A DNA stretch of 64,000 nt, from positions 151,838,001 to 151,902,000 of the forward strand of contig JBITNC010000001.1 of assembly GCA_050084985.1 (NCBI GenBank), in the 5' to 3' direction. Positions 44,401-55,850 of this stretch are shown here, in pieces. How positions within the stretch are numbered: position 1 is the first letter of the stretch; each line of letters starts with the position of its first letter. This DNA comes from Nageia nagi. Lineage: Eukaryota; Pinophyta. The notes under the pieces were generated by a model. That model made no database searches. It saw only the letters and a list, made by a program, of their open reading frames with translations, and was not told the origin of the DNA. Position numbers and translations under genes: made by a program.

Positions 44401-45728
44401 AATTCTTGAAGGCTCATCATTAACATTTTTGAATGTCCTTCCTCTTCTTTCTTCATCTACTTTGTCGAGGTAAATAGGGTTGAAGGTATAATCTCCAACC
44501 TTTTCCTTTGTTAAATTTTGATTTTATTACTAACCTAATTGTTCTTTGAGGATAAGTATATATTGAACAAAATTTGATTAAAGTAGATAATATACTATAA
44601 TTTTTTTTATACTAACATGTTAGTTCAATCTTATGCTCTTCCTATGCATTATTGTTTATTAACAATAGTTTGTTAGTTGTATTTTTTTTTTAAATATTGC
44701 TTAATGTGTCACTATAATATGCAATTTTTGAGTAAAATTGCTTTAATATTGCAATATTGAGTTATTATATCTTAAATTTGCAAAACATTTAACTATAATG
44801 TTCTTATTACAATTTTTTTTACAACACTAACATGCATTATTGCATGCATGCAAAACTTATTTTTTTTAAAAATATATATGATATTTGAAAAAAAAAAAAC
44901 TATATACAATTTTTACTATATATATATATATAATTTAACAAAAAAAACAATACTACATTAAAATACAGTATATTGTAAAAAGTTAAAATACAATACTATA
45001 CAATACTACAATATTCCCTTTCTTGTGCGTAATAACTAGTAAGGGCTGGCCGGCCTGAGTGCGTAGCCACACCCTCCAATTTGCCAAGGCTCGTAGCCAC
45101 TGCCCTCCCTCTCAACTCTGTCATGGCTCACGGCCATAGCCTTCCCCCCACTCCACCATGGCTTGCTGTCCCAGGCATCCCCTCCTTTCTTCTGTGCAAC
45201 AATCTCTTCTATGAGTCTTTTTTAAAGCAGAATTTTTAAAGTTATTTTTTTTATAAAAAGGAGGTTATTTTTAGGCACAGTTTAAAAAACAAAAGAGAAT
45301 TTTTTTCAAAAGACCATTAAAAAAAAAAAATAGAGTGTTGCTATTTATAAATTGAAAGGGGGATTTTAAAAGGGAAGACTAAGTATGAGCTCAAGGTTGC
45401 TTTAATTGCTTTTTTTAAAAGCCTAATGCTATTTTAGATTAATTATTTGTTATGGGTAATTAAGTTAATAAATCTTTGCTAATTTTTTAACACAAATTAT
45501 GATAAATAGGAATTTTATTAATCATGCGCTTACAAAGGGGGAGATTTTTTATTTTCCTCAATATGAATGAACGTTAGGATTAATTTTGTTTTCCTAAATG
45601 TATTTAAAGATTTTTTTTTATGAATGCATGGTTAATGTTTTTAGTGCACACATGTATGAATAAAAGTTCTCTTAAATATTTTTTTCTTATGAATTATGGT
45701 AAATAAGGAATTATTTTTAAGTAACAAG
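44401..45728 (+). other. Copia B leader, first part
   Basis: Non-coding leader rich in poly-T, with a C-rich island at 45040-45200 (GCCACACCCTCCAATTTGCC and similar). Copia C is inserted after 45728. Confidence 0.7.
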
Positions 45729-46210
45729 TGTTGGAATGTATAATGCATTATTGTAAAGGTTTGTATTAAGTCTTCTATGTAAGTTCACTAATACTTAAGG
45801 GTATCATTTGATACCTTGAGTATTTAAGTGAATATGATAATGTAACTTGTCCTACACTCCATGTCATGAGCATGCCCTTTGGGCAAAAGGATGTGCATGT
45901 CATGCTTTTGTACATTGGATAAAAGGGTGATCCAAAGAGGGATTTTGGCCTATAAATAGAAGGCTTCCTATTTGTGATCACACACCAATTGTGGAGTAAA
46001 GTTATGCTATAGGATAGAAATGTAGAAGAATTGTAAGAAAGTTGTATTTGTGATTGAAGTAAAGATATAGTTAGTGGATGTACTCCTAGTTGGAGGAACC
46101 ACTTACATCTTGTGTTGTGAGATTGCTTTGTGAGTTTGTTGGATGTAATTGTGAGCTTTCATGTGATTTTGGTAGTTTAGGATTGTTCTTGTTATAGTTC
46201 AATTCTCTCA
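45729..46210 (+). repeat. 5' LTR of copia C
   Basis: 482 bp, homologous to 53896-54372. It contains a TATA box (TATAAATAGA, 45951-45960) and the hairpin motif at 46080-46101 (GTACTCCTAGTTGGAGGAAC), where CTCC pairs with GGAG around a five-base loop. Confidence 0.95.
45951..45958 (+). promoter_or_regulatory. TATA box of copia C
   Basis: GGCCTATAAATAGAAGG; also present in the 3' LTR at 54118-54125. Confidence 0.75.
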
Positions 46211-46212
46211 TT

Positions 46213-46224
46213 CGGTATCAAAGC
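46213..46224 (+). other. Primer binding site of copia C
   Basis: CGGTATCAAAGC, two changes from the usual TGGTATCAGAGC, directly after the LTR. Confidence 0.85.
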
Positions 46225-46904
46225 TCCTTGAAGGCTTCTTTTCACATCCTTGGCGATTGAAGCTCTACATCTTCATCTTGGAGGTCTTCATTCCTTAGCC
46301 TTCACTCTATTGTGAGGTAAAAGATCTTCAAAGGTATAAACTCTATTTTTTTTTGTTACATGATATTAACATTTTTTTTTGTTAGTCATAATTTTTTTGA
46401 AGAAATTTGCTTAAATAATGTATAATTTCTATACATTTTTTTTGGATTATTTCATTAAGGCACTATCATCCTCTTGTTATGAACTAATCTAATTTTAGAA
46501 TATACTTATATGTTATTGCTATAAATTTTTCTAACAAAAATATTTTGTTAGTTGCAATTTTTTTTTTAATTTATGAGATAGCAATAAGAAGTTATATTAA
46601 AAGGATGCATTTTTTTCTCACAAATTTGTAAAGAAATGTTATAATAAAAAAAAGGAGGAAAGTATTTTTTTTTACAATAGTTGTAATCTATTTAATTTTG
46701 AAGTGGTTGTAAATTTTTGCATCTTACAATTTACAAAAGGGAGTTTATATAAAATAAATAAGTATATACTAAGGGAGTTTTTTCAACTATATTCTACCAA
46801 ACCCCACCCCTCTCCTCTCGATAGAAGTCTATGTTGTTCCTTATCCAACCTCCCTGCATTTTACCTACACTTCTCTCTTCATGATCTAAGTCTTCACATG
46901 GACA

Positions 46905-46990
46905 GTAGGAAATGAACCTACACAAGCATATCCCACATGATTTTCAATCATGGCATTGACAACAGGGACCCAACTCTACCCACTAGGCCC
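46905..46990 (-). repeat. tRNA-derived SINE-like fragment with boxes A and B
   Basis: The minus strand reads GGGCCTAGTGGGTAGAG (46974-46990), close to box A (TRGCNNAGNGG). Further on it has TAGGTTCATTTCCTAC (46905-46920), close to box B (GGTTCGANTCC). The spacing of about 55 bp is longer than in a tRNA gene, and there is no acceptor pairing, so it is not a tRNA. Confidence 0.5.
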
Positions 46991-48065
46991 TCATGGCCCT
47001 TTCTCCCTCTTGCATACCATTTTCCCTCTCACCTTCTTTCTTGGTGTGCATAATTGCAAATAGAAAAAAAAAACCTTCTATTTATCTCTATGCCTGATGT
47101 TTATCTACTTGCCCTCTTACAGCCATTCATCTATGGTTAGTTTATTGCAATGCCTCCTATCCATTTGGCATCTCATCATCACCCTCAACAGCTTGTGCCT
47201 AGCCTTAATCCACCCTAAACTCGAGCTACCCCTGAATGTAGCCTCACAACCACCTTGCATCACCTTTGCCATTCATGGCCTCCCTCCTACTATTTCAACC
47301 ATATTTCCCCACATAAATGTCACTTCGATCTCCTCCACCATCCATCTAGCGACCATGCATCCATCATAGTTGTCTTTCCCCATGTGGAGGCCACTTTGAT
47401 CTCCTTAACTTCATAACAATGGTTTAGCCACTCTTTCTTAGTTGTTTTGCCTCCCATAACAATGCCATCTCATTTTTTTGTTGAACTTTTTTTACCCCAA
47501 GTTCATTTGCACTTCTTTTAGTCTTTTCTTATCATTACTTATGGTTACTTGTAAGGTAAATTGGTCATCATTTACCTACTATGAAAATTAAATGTATGGA
47601 GTAGTGGTTACTTGCAAGGTAAATTAGTCATCATTTACCTACTACCAAAATTAAATGTATGGAGTAGTGTAGAAGTAAGATGGCTTTTAATTTTTTGTAG
47701 GAGGGTAATCATGTTCTACATTTAATTTTTTATCATCATGGTACTTACATTTTTTTTGGGTTGAAGGATAACTTTTTAAAATATAAATGGAAAGTAAATA
47801 TTTAAGAGAAAGGAATATTTTTCTTGAGGTATTTTTTACTCTAAAGAAAAATAGCAAAAAGGTAATTTTTTTTCCTTAATGTTTTAATAAAATAGTGCAA
47901 TTTTTACTAAAGATAAAATTGCAAAGTTTTTTTTACCTAGTTTTTTTTGCAAGGGAACATAGCTTTAGTTTAATTTTTTTAAGTAAAATAGGAGGAATTT
48001 TATGCTTTTACTTAAAAATATTAGAATTTTTATGATGAATGGATGCATTCTTAAGATTAGTACTT

Positions 48066-48260
48066 ATGCTAAAATAATAAATGCATGCTTAGTACTTAAG
48101 TTTTAAGTTAAATACATGCTTAGTACTTAATTTTTAAGTTAAATGCATGCTTAGTGCATAAGTTTTAAAGTTATAATGCATGCTTAATTTTTAAGTTATA
48201 GATAGATGCATGCCTCCTACTTAATCCTTAAGTTAAATAAGTGCATACTTCTTACTTAAT
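48066..48260 (+). repeat. Five imperfect ~35-bp repeats in the copia C leader
   Basis: Units are ATGCATGCTTAGTACTTAAG followed by TTTTAAGTTAA with variations. They match the minus strand of 40520-40640 in copia A. Confidence 0.8.
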
Positions 48261-49283
48261 TTATTGGCATGATGTATGCTTACTTAAATTTTTTAAAGCT
48301 ATGTGAATAATATTTTTTTAATGCTTAAAGCCTAATTTTTTTCATGCTCAAGGATTTATTTTTTTTAAGTTAATGCTTAGGACTTAAAATTTTTAAGATG
48401 CATGCTTATGGATACATGTTGAGTATTTATCCTTATGAAAAGTGTGGAATGGACTTATGCAAAATTTGAATTCATGTAATGATGTCCTTTATGGGTTGGT
48501 AAACAAAACTCATTGGACACTTAGGTTTCAAGTTATGAATGGATGATGTTTAATTTTATGCTCTTTTACTTCATGTTTCACATCTTGCTTTATTTATTTA
48601 TGCAAAAATCACAAACATTGATATGCAAAACCCCCTAAAATGAACACATCCACATGTACATTCTGCAACATGACTTGTTTGGGGAGCTATGAGGTGAGGA
48701 TATGTGAACTAGAGCCTTTAAGTTTGATGATCCAAGTGGTAAAAAGTTTGTACTTCTTAATTACCCTTAAATCCTCTATTGGTTTGGATTTAAATCCAAT
48801 ATGTGGATAGGTATGTGTGTAGTGATACCATATATCCGCATGTCCATTTAGGGATTATCTTGATAACTTAGAAGGACAACTTGAAACCTAATCAAGATTA
48901 ATAATTTGGCCAATCCAATAAACATCAAAACCTTGAAAAATAACTAGTACTTCTCCTTGTGAGAGTATATTATTGTCCAAGGGAAACTAATTGAGGATTG
49001 GTAGGACCTGAACTCCTCTAGTATGGGCATTCAGGTGAAGGCTTAATTTTAAATAAGAAAATAAGCCTCAATAATGTCACTCTACATCTATGGTTCTTGA
49101 GATGAGAAATGTATTTGGGTACATAGGTTATTATTTGAATTATAAAACATTTGTACTTGTTAATCAAATCAAGCATGTATTTAATGTTTTATGTAACATG
49201 TATTATTTACTTGGTTAAAACATAACATTTAATATTATTTATTGAAAACATATGCTTATTATTTCATATTTTTTATGTAGTAG

Positions 49284-50258
49284 ATGAGAGAATCCTTTTT
49301 ATCCAAACACATTATTAATGGTTCCAATTATAGAATTTGGGAATCTTGAATGAGAGTTGAATTACAGGTAAGAAAGTTTTGAAAAATAGTGAATAAAAAC
49401 CTTGTATCTCCTACATATGAGAAGGCACTAAAGGCTTACAACATAAAGAATGAGTTGGCAACCTTCATGATTTATTGTGCAATTTCAGATGATGTGCTCT
49501 TGATGATTTTCTCTTTAACCTTAGAAAAGAAAGCATGGGATAAGCTTAAAAAAATCTATATTGGTTCAAATATTTTAAAAAAATTTATTATTCTCCAAAA
49601 TTTGCTTCAATCTCATCAAATGGAAGATGAAAATGTGGTTATCTACTTGAACACAATCATTGAACTAAGGACCCAACTTGTTGCTTATGGATGCAATTGG
49701 ATCAATGATAAATTCATAGTCTTCATCATTCTTCAAAGACTCTCTTTAAAGCTTAGAAACTTTATGATAGTTATGGAAACAAAGCTTGATGATGAAAAAG
49801 AAGTCTTCTCCTTTGAGAACCTTTCAAGGCACCTATTGAAGTATGAAGAAACCCTTAACAATAAAGGGTTGATTTCTTCTCCTAAGGATAATAACATTAC
49901 TCTTGGAGCAACCAAAATTCCTTTTAAAAAGAAGTTCAACTATAAAAAAAAATCTTATCCTTCTTCCTCCAAAAGGTTCAAGAAAAGAGGTAATGGCTAC
50001 AATAATAATAGGAACAATAAAAATAATAACCATAGCAGTAGGAATAATGGAAATAATAATCGTTTCAAGTAAAGAGATGGAAGAAACAAAGTAAACACTC
50101 CTTATCCTAAGAAAAAATTTGATGGCAATTGTAACTATTGTGGCATTCAAGGTCATAAAGAAATTGATTGCTACAAAAATAAAAGAGAGGATAAGAACAA
50201 AAGTAATGGAAATGTAAAGAACAACAAAAGAAAGAAAAATATTCATGCTAGTTTTGTT
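49284..50258 (+). pseudogene. Copia C gag
   Basis: Starts at the ATG at 49284 (MRESFLSKHIINGSNYRIWE), equivalent to the starts used in A and B; stops follow, and the long open part is 49389-50072 (227 residues). It reads LEKKAWDKLKKIYIGSN, then IIELRTQLVAYGCNWINDKF, then MIVMETKLDDEKEVFSFENL, then a basic Lys/Asn-rich tail with long Asn runs from AAT repeats (49985-50070). After a stop and shift, a CCHC knuckle CNYCGIQGHKEIDC lies at about 50132-50175. Stops upstream of 49389 and at 50073 disable it. Confidence 0.85.
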
Positions 50259-50528
50259 GTGATGTTCTACTCCTTATCTCGCTCTTTTTCATTTAAATGG
50301 ATTTTTGACTCTGGTTGCACTAATCACCTATGCTTTGAAAAAAAAAAGTTTGAGAACTTTCACAAGTATAAAAAGGATATAGTTGTGATAGGTGATAACT
50401 CTACCCTTGAATTCCAAGAAATTGAGAGTGTGTTGATTCTTTATATTCTTAAGTTAAGGATAAACCTTCTCTCCATGATCCAAGTTGTTGGAAAAGGGTA
50501 CTCTTTTGAATTTGACTCTCAATCCTAG
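50259..50528 (+). pseudogene. Copia C protease
   Basis: FKWIFDSGCTNHLC (about 50295-50335) carries the DSG active site intact. VVIGDNSTLEFQEIESV and LKLRINLLSMIQVVGKGYSF continue the domain, with a short deletion around YILKL where the family has a longer stretch. It ends in a stop at 50529, just before the GAG-pre-integrase part. Confidence 0.8.
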
Positions 50529-50552
50529 TACATTAAGAAAGGTCTTGCCACT

Positions 50553-51600
50553 TTGGTTAAAGGATCAGTGAAAGATAACCTCTACATTATGAATCAAGTT
50601 CCATCAAAGATGTGTTTTACTTCTAATGTGTATTGTAAAGGCAATCTTTGGTATCATCATTTAGGGCACCTTAACCATAAGAGTATTCAAGTCATGAAAG
50701 ACCAAGAACTTGTGGAAGGTTTGCCTTCAATTTCTCCTTCAATTGGTCTATGCGAGAAGTGCATTCTTGGTAAGATGCATTGATAAAAATTTGAAAAAGA
50801 TAAGGCAACAAGAGCATATTAACCTCTTCAACTTGTGCATTTAGATTTAATGGGTTTATTTCAGACTAAGTCACTTGGAGGAACATCTTACCTTTTGACC
50901 TTCATTGATGATTTTAGTAGGATGACCTTTAGGTATCTACTTGAGCACAAGGATCGAACTTTTAAAAGTTTTAAGGTTTTTAAGGCCTTTATTGAGAATC
51001 AAATTAACCTCAAAATTAAGATATTGAAATCAAATAATAAAGGAGAATATAACAATAATGAGCTCAATGACTATTGTTCTAAATATCGAATCATGAGATA
51101 GTTTACAGTTCCATACACTCCTTAGTAGAACGATGTTACCAAAAGGAAAAATAGAATAATTATGGAGATGGTTAGATGCATGTTGGGTAATCTTTCTAAA
51201 TTCCTATGGAGTGAAGCTATGAGAACTGCTATTTACACCTTAGATAGGTGTCCCATAAAAGTCATTCAGAGTAAAACTCCTTTTGAGTCATGGTTAGGAA
51301 GAAAATTTGACATTTCTCACCTTAGGGTGTTTGGTTATGAAGCATTCTCCTACGTTATTTTTGAAAAAAAAAAGAAGAATTTGAATAAAAGAGCTAAAAA
51401 ATGCATTTTTATGGGTTATAATAGTCAGCACAAAGGCTACAGGCTCTACTCTCCAACCTATAAAGTAGTGTTCATTTCAAAAGATGTAAAGTTTAATAAA
51501 CTTTTTGATGAATCTACTTCTAATGAGGATGTTGATGATCTAGAGGACTCTTTAGTTGCTCCTAGTTGGTTGGATATTGATGTAAACAAGTCACCTCAAG
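50553..51600 (+). pseudogene. Copia C integrase, catalytic residues lost
   Basis: The GAG-pre-integrase motif is well kept (LWYHHLGHLNHKSIQVMK, about 50646-50700; CEKCILGKMH). In the core the first Asp is kept (HLDLMGLF, about 50838). The second is Asn (LKSNNKGEY where the family has RSDNGGEY, about 51027). The Glu of NG.AER is Lys (NDVTKRKNR, about 51126). The C-terminal part (MEMVRCMLGNLSKFLW, then YTLDRCPIKVIQSKTPFESW, then HLRVFGYEAF) is open in 51162-51773. Two of three catalytic residues are therefore gone, besides several stops. Confidence 0.85.
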
Positions 51601-52470
51601 AACAAAATTCTTCAACACAAAGGGTAATAAGGAGCATGACCTTAAACAAATCCTTAATTGCCAAAATTGACAACAAGCATGAGCCCTCAACCTTCAAATT
51701 CAAGGTCAAATTCAATTTAGTAGGAGATATTGAAAAATACAAGGCAAGGTTAGTAGCTAAAGGTTTTGCTTAGAAAGATAGTGTAGATTATGAGGAAACC
51801 TTTCCTCCCATGGCAAATATGCTTATTGTAAGAGTTATTATTGCTCTTTCTATAGCTTAAGGATCGAATGTTTTTCAACTTGAAGTCAAGAATGCATTTC
51901 TTAATGGTGACTTAGATGTGAAAATCTTTATAAATCAACTAGAAGGGTTTATTATGGAAGTTAAAGAGTCCTTTATGTGTAAGCTAAAGAAGTCATTATA
52001 TGGATTTAAGAAAGCACCTAGAGCCTGGTATAGCAAGATTTCAAGGTATTTTGTAGATTCAAGTGTTTTTTTAATTTCAATCTATATGTGATCAATCAAG
52101 GAAAAGACATGGTCTTGATTCTCCTTTATGTGGATGATCTTTTGATTACTAGGAACAATGATGAAATCATAAAAAAGTGCATATCCAAACTTAAAGCAAT
52201 GTTTGAAATGATTGATCTTGATCTCTTGCACTACTATTTTGGAATGCAAGTGTATCAATATAAAGATTATACTTACCTCAATTAATCTAATTATATATCA
52301 AATATCTTGCAAAAATTTGGAATGGAGGAGTGTAGATATACTATAATTTTAATCTCTCCTATAATCACTCTTTTTTTGAGCTCTAACTCTCAGTTAGCTG
52401 ATGCTACAGCTTACATGCAATTAATTGGTAATCTTTTGTAATTGACTATATCTAGGCTAGATATTACCTT
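51601..52470 (+). pseudogene. Copia C reverse transcriptase
   Basis: Continues from the integrase linker: KYKARLVAKGFA (about 51735), FQLEVKNAFLNGD (about 51872-51910, where the usual MDVK Asp is Glu), CKLKKSLYGFKKAPRAWYSK (about 51978-52040) and LILLYVDDLLITRNN (about 52115-52160) with an intact YVDD box. Then come DLLHYYFGMQVYQYKDYTYL and ATAYMQLIGNLL. Copia C retains the catalytic block that copia A has lost. Stops at about 51774, 52088 and 52286 and shifts between segments inactivate it. Confidence 0.85.
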
Positions 52471-53035
52471 TGCAATGAATCTGATGGCATGATTCATATA
52501 AAAATCTTATGTTGAGAACCTCAATGCTATTAAGCAAATATTGAGGTATGTTGCAGGAACCAAGGATCTTGCTCTCAAGAATTCTAAGTTGCCCTCATTT
52601 GTTCTCTTTAGATTCTTAAATTTTGATTATGGGGGAGATAGAGATAATAAAAAGTCAACCTTTATGTATATGTTTAGCATTGGTTCAGGTGCTATATTTT
52701 GAGCTTTCAAGAAGCAACCTACTATTTCTCTTTCCATAATAGAAGCTAAATATTATGCCATGTTTGTTGCAGCTTAGAAAGCCATTTGGCTAAGGCCTCT
52801 TCTAAAAAACATTGGGTATGAGCAAGGTGGCTCATCGTTGATCTCTTAAAATAATTAGTTAATTATTTCTTTGGTTAAGAATCTTATGTTCCATTAGATA
52901 ACAAAACATGTAAAAATACATGCCCATTTTATCAAGAAGAAGGTTCTTGATGGCATCATACACCTAGAGTATTGTCCATCCACCTTGAACTCCATTGATT
53001 TTTTCACCACTCCTCTTGAAAGCTCAATTTTATAA
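52471..53035 (+). pseudogene. Copia C RNase H
   Basis: Readable across stops as NAIKQILRYVAGTKDLAL (about 52527-52580), DYGGDRDNKKSTFMYMFSIG, FKKQPTISLSIIEAKYYAM and HFIKKKVLDGIIHLEYCPST (about 52925-52985), ending near 53035. The Glu equivalent to TEAEY is kept (IEAKY). Many stops. Confidence 0.8.
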
Positions 53036-53159
53036 GCTTAGGGATGCTATTAGGCTAGTGAAGTTGCCCTCAAGGGGGAATGAAGTTTGAATTCTTATGA
53101 TGAATTCATGTTTATGATGATAACTTCACCCTTAGGAGGATTTTATGCTATATAATGTT

Positions 53160-53430
53160 GATTTTGTTGTACACCTTCATGGTAAGTTTGCTCTATATAA
53201 ATAACTTGTACAAATTGGCCAATATAGCATTGTTTAGTTATCTATGTGTGAAAAACTCTTATGTATATTTTATTATTGTTCAATTATCCATATGTGAGGA
53301 ACTCATATATGTATACTCTATTTTTTATCAATCTAGCACTATTTAGTTATCCATGTGTAAGGAACTCTTATGTATCTTTTGGCACTATTTAGTTATCCAT
53401 ATGTGAGGAACTTGTATGTGCATACTCTAT
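53160..53430 (+). repeat. Decayed 3' UTR repeats of copia C
   Basis: Several units carrying CATGGTAAGTTTGCTCTAT / TTATCCATATGTGAGGAACT / TCTATGTGTGAAAAACTCTT, related to the better-kept repeats of copia A at 35565-35870. The frame 53155-53346 is a translation of these repeats. Confidence 0.7.
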
Positions 53431-53467
53431 TTTGTAATGATAATCAACACATGTTTTATATATATTA

Positions 53468-53530
53468 GGTGACTATAATTTTTTGGCATAGCATCTTCGT
53501 GATGACTTATAGTGCACCATTGATCAATTC
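53468..53530 (+). other. Conserved 3' UTR block, copia C
   Basis: GGTGACTATAATTTTTTGGC, CATCTTCGTGATGACTTATA and GTGCACCATTGATCAATTC, as in A and B. Confidence 0.75.
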
Positions 53531-53895
53531 ATGATGGCATTTATATGATTCATCTATCTTTGTTGATATGAATATGATGCATCTAACTGATCTTGTTATT
53601 TGACCTACTTATGACTTGCAAATTCTTTTGATATTTCAAGTTACTTACCTCAAGTATGCAAGCTCTTGGAGACTCTACATGACTTCCAATTCGATGACTA
53701 CTTCATGTACATTGAAACTAGTTGTGGTTAATTATTGTATTTGGCAAAGTAGTGAGTCTCAAATTAGATATTTTTTACTTCATAAATATGTAAAAAAAAA
53801 TTCATCTTTGTTGTATCTATTTGGAGAATAACTCTCTTACTTTATCTTCTTCTTTTCTCTTACTCGCTCTAACCCAATATTGCATTAAGAAGGAG

Positions 53896-54372
53896 TGTTG
53901 GAATGTATAATGCATTATTGTAAAGGTTTGTATTAAATATTCTATGTAAGTTCACTAATACATAAGGGTATCATTTGATACCTTAAGTATTTAAATGAAT
54001 ATGATAATTTAATTTATCCTACACTCCATATCATGAGCATGCCCCTTGGGTAAAAGGATGTGCATGTCATACTTTTGTACATTGGATAAAAGGGTGATCC
54101 AAAGAGAGATTTTGGCCTATAAATAGAAGGCTCCATCTTTGTAATCACATACCAATTATAAAATTATGCTATAAGATAAAAGTGTAGGAGAATTTTAAGA
54201 GAGTTTTATTTGTAATTTAAGTAAATATCTAGTTAGTAGATGTACTCCTAATTGGAGGAACCACTTACATCTTATGTTATGAGATTGTTTTGTGAGTTTG
54301 TTAGATGTAATTATGAGTTTTTATATGATCTTGGTATTTTAGGATTATTCTTGTTATAGTTCAATTCTCTCA
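53896..54372 (+). repeat. 3' LTR of copia C
   Basis: 477 bp, homologous to 45729-46210, preceded by the purine tract TTAAGAAGGAG (53885-53895). The hairpin motif is at 54242-54263 and TATA at 54118-54125. Confidence 0.95.
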
Positions 54373-54377
54373 ATAAG

Positions 54378-55257
54378 GAAAATAATTTTATAAACTTTTT
54401 GTAATGAAATTCATTAAGGGTTGTAACAAAACCCATTGGACTCCTAGGTTCATACGTTGTTATTTAAAATTAATGTGGTTACTTAAAATTAATGAACACA
54501 TTGTAAAGAGGTCCATTAGGAGTTGTAACAAAATCCACTTGACTCTTTAGCTTGTACCCATGGTGGAAGATGGATTTACTTTCATGTTTAAAGCATTTTT
54601 TATTGTTTTGCACTTTAGTTTATATACAAAGTATGTAAATATTTAAAAATTACTTCCTTTAAAAATGAACAAATCCGCACAATTATTCCACAACATGACT
54701 TGTTTGGGAAGCCATGAGGTGAGGATAAGGTAGTATGGAGCTTTTTAATTCGATGATCCAAGTGGTAAAAATTTTGTACTTCTTAATTACCTTTAATTCC
54801 TCTATTGGTTTGGATTTAACTCCATATAGGTGGATAGACATGTGTGTAGTGATACCACATATTCGTCCATCTATTCAATAATTATCTTGATAACCTAGGA
54901 GGAAAATTGAAAATTTAATCAAGATAATTAATTTAGCTGATCCAACATATGTAATAGCCTTGAAAAAAAGCTAATACGTATTTTTGTGAGAGTATATTAC
55001 TGCCTAAGGAGAATTGGTTGAAAATTGATAGGACTTAGGTTCATTGCGGGCATCTAGGTGAAGGCTTAATTTTAGACAAGAAAATAAAGTTCAATTCTTA
55101 TGATTATACTTGGTGATAATAATGTTAGGTGGATGATTATTATGCTTGTTAACAATTTAAGCATTTAATTTGTTGATTAGTTTAAACATGTGTGATTAAT
55201 ATTTTTAAACTCAACATGTATGCTTACATTATTTATCTCTTTTATATTTTTGTAGCA
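54378..55257 (+). other. Copia B leader, second part
   Basis: Resumes the leader interrupted at 45728. The block shared with A and C is at 54690-55080. No gene. Confidence 0.75.
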
Positions 55258-55850
55258 ATGGGAGACTTTTTTACATACAAGCATATCTTAGATGATTTTA
55301 ATTTTGGTATTTGGGAACCTAAGATTAAAGCCAAACTTTAAGCATAGAAAATTTGGATGATTGTTAATGAAAACCAAATTGCTCCATCATGGGATAAGGA
55401 AATTAAAATAAAGAATGATTAGAAATCTATGATCTTTCATACAATTTTAGATGAGATCTTCCTTATGATACCTTCTTCAAACTTTGCAAATGCAGCTTAG
55501 GATAAACTAAAGAGTATCTACCTTGGCACCAAAGACTCTAAGAGGTTTACCATTCTTTAGAAGTTACTACAATCATGTTAAGAGGAAAAAGAAAATATGG
55601 TAATATATTTGAATAAAGTTATAGACCTTAGGACCCAGCTTGTGGTGTATGGTTGCAATTGAGTCAATGATAAATTTTTAACTTTGATCATCCTTCAAAG
55701 CCTCTCTATTAAGTTTAACCATTTTGTGATAGTTATTGAAACTAGTATTGATGATGAGGAAGCTATTTTCTTTGAAAAATATGTTAAGACTTCTCTTGAA
55801 ACATGGGGAAACACTTAACAATAAAGCATTGATCACTAATCCTAAGTAAT
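55258..55850 (+). pseudogene. Copia B gag, truncated
   Basis: Starts MGDFFTYKHILDDFNFGIWE at 55258, the same position in the family as the starts of A and C. Readable parts are WEPKIKAKL, AKDKLKSIYLGTKDSKRFTIL-like sequence with a stop, VIDLRTQLVVYGCN and FVIVIETSIDDEEAIFFE. The reading reaches ALITNPK (about 55828-55845), then meets RT sequence at about 55870. The basic tail, zinc knuckle, protease, integrase and first half of RT are deleted at this joint. At least six stops (TAA/TAG) replace Gln or Trp codons. Confidence 0.8.

Larger units (their letters stand above)
46225..49283 (+). other. Leader of copia C
   Basis: About 3 kb without a gene. It contains poly-T runs, a C-rich island (46790-47470), a SINE-like box pair on the minus strand (46905-46990), a 60-70-bp local duplication (GTAGTGGTTACTTGCAAGG and GGTTACTTGTAAGG near 47545-47680), ATGCATGC/TTAAGT repeats (48066-48260) and the leader block shared with A and B (48660-49060). 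Frame 47097-47369 lies in the C-rich island and has no motif. Confidence 0.75.
45729..54372 (+). mobile_element. Ty1/copia element 'C', plus strand, nested in the leader of copia B
   Basis: LTRs at 45729-46210 and 53896-54372, starting TGTTGGAATGTATAATGCAT and ending CAATTCTCTCA. The flanks are ACAAG (45724-45728) and ATAAG (54373-54377), a 5-bp duplication with one change. PBS, leader, gag, protease, integrase, RT and RNase H follow in copia order. Every enzymatic part carries stops, and integrase has lost two catalytic residues. It is 8.6 kb long, similar to copia A, and inserted after B. Confidence 0.95.

Noticed and set aside
49733-50246. Minus-strand frames of 68 and 137 residues opposite copia C gag
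   Set aside because: Shadows of the gag reading: the Asn/Lys-rich AAT repeats on the plus strand give long Ile/Val-rich open frames on the other strand.
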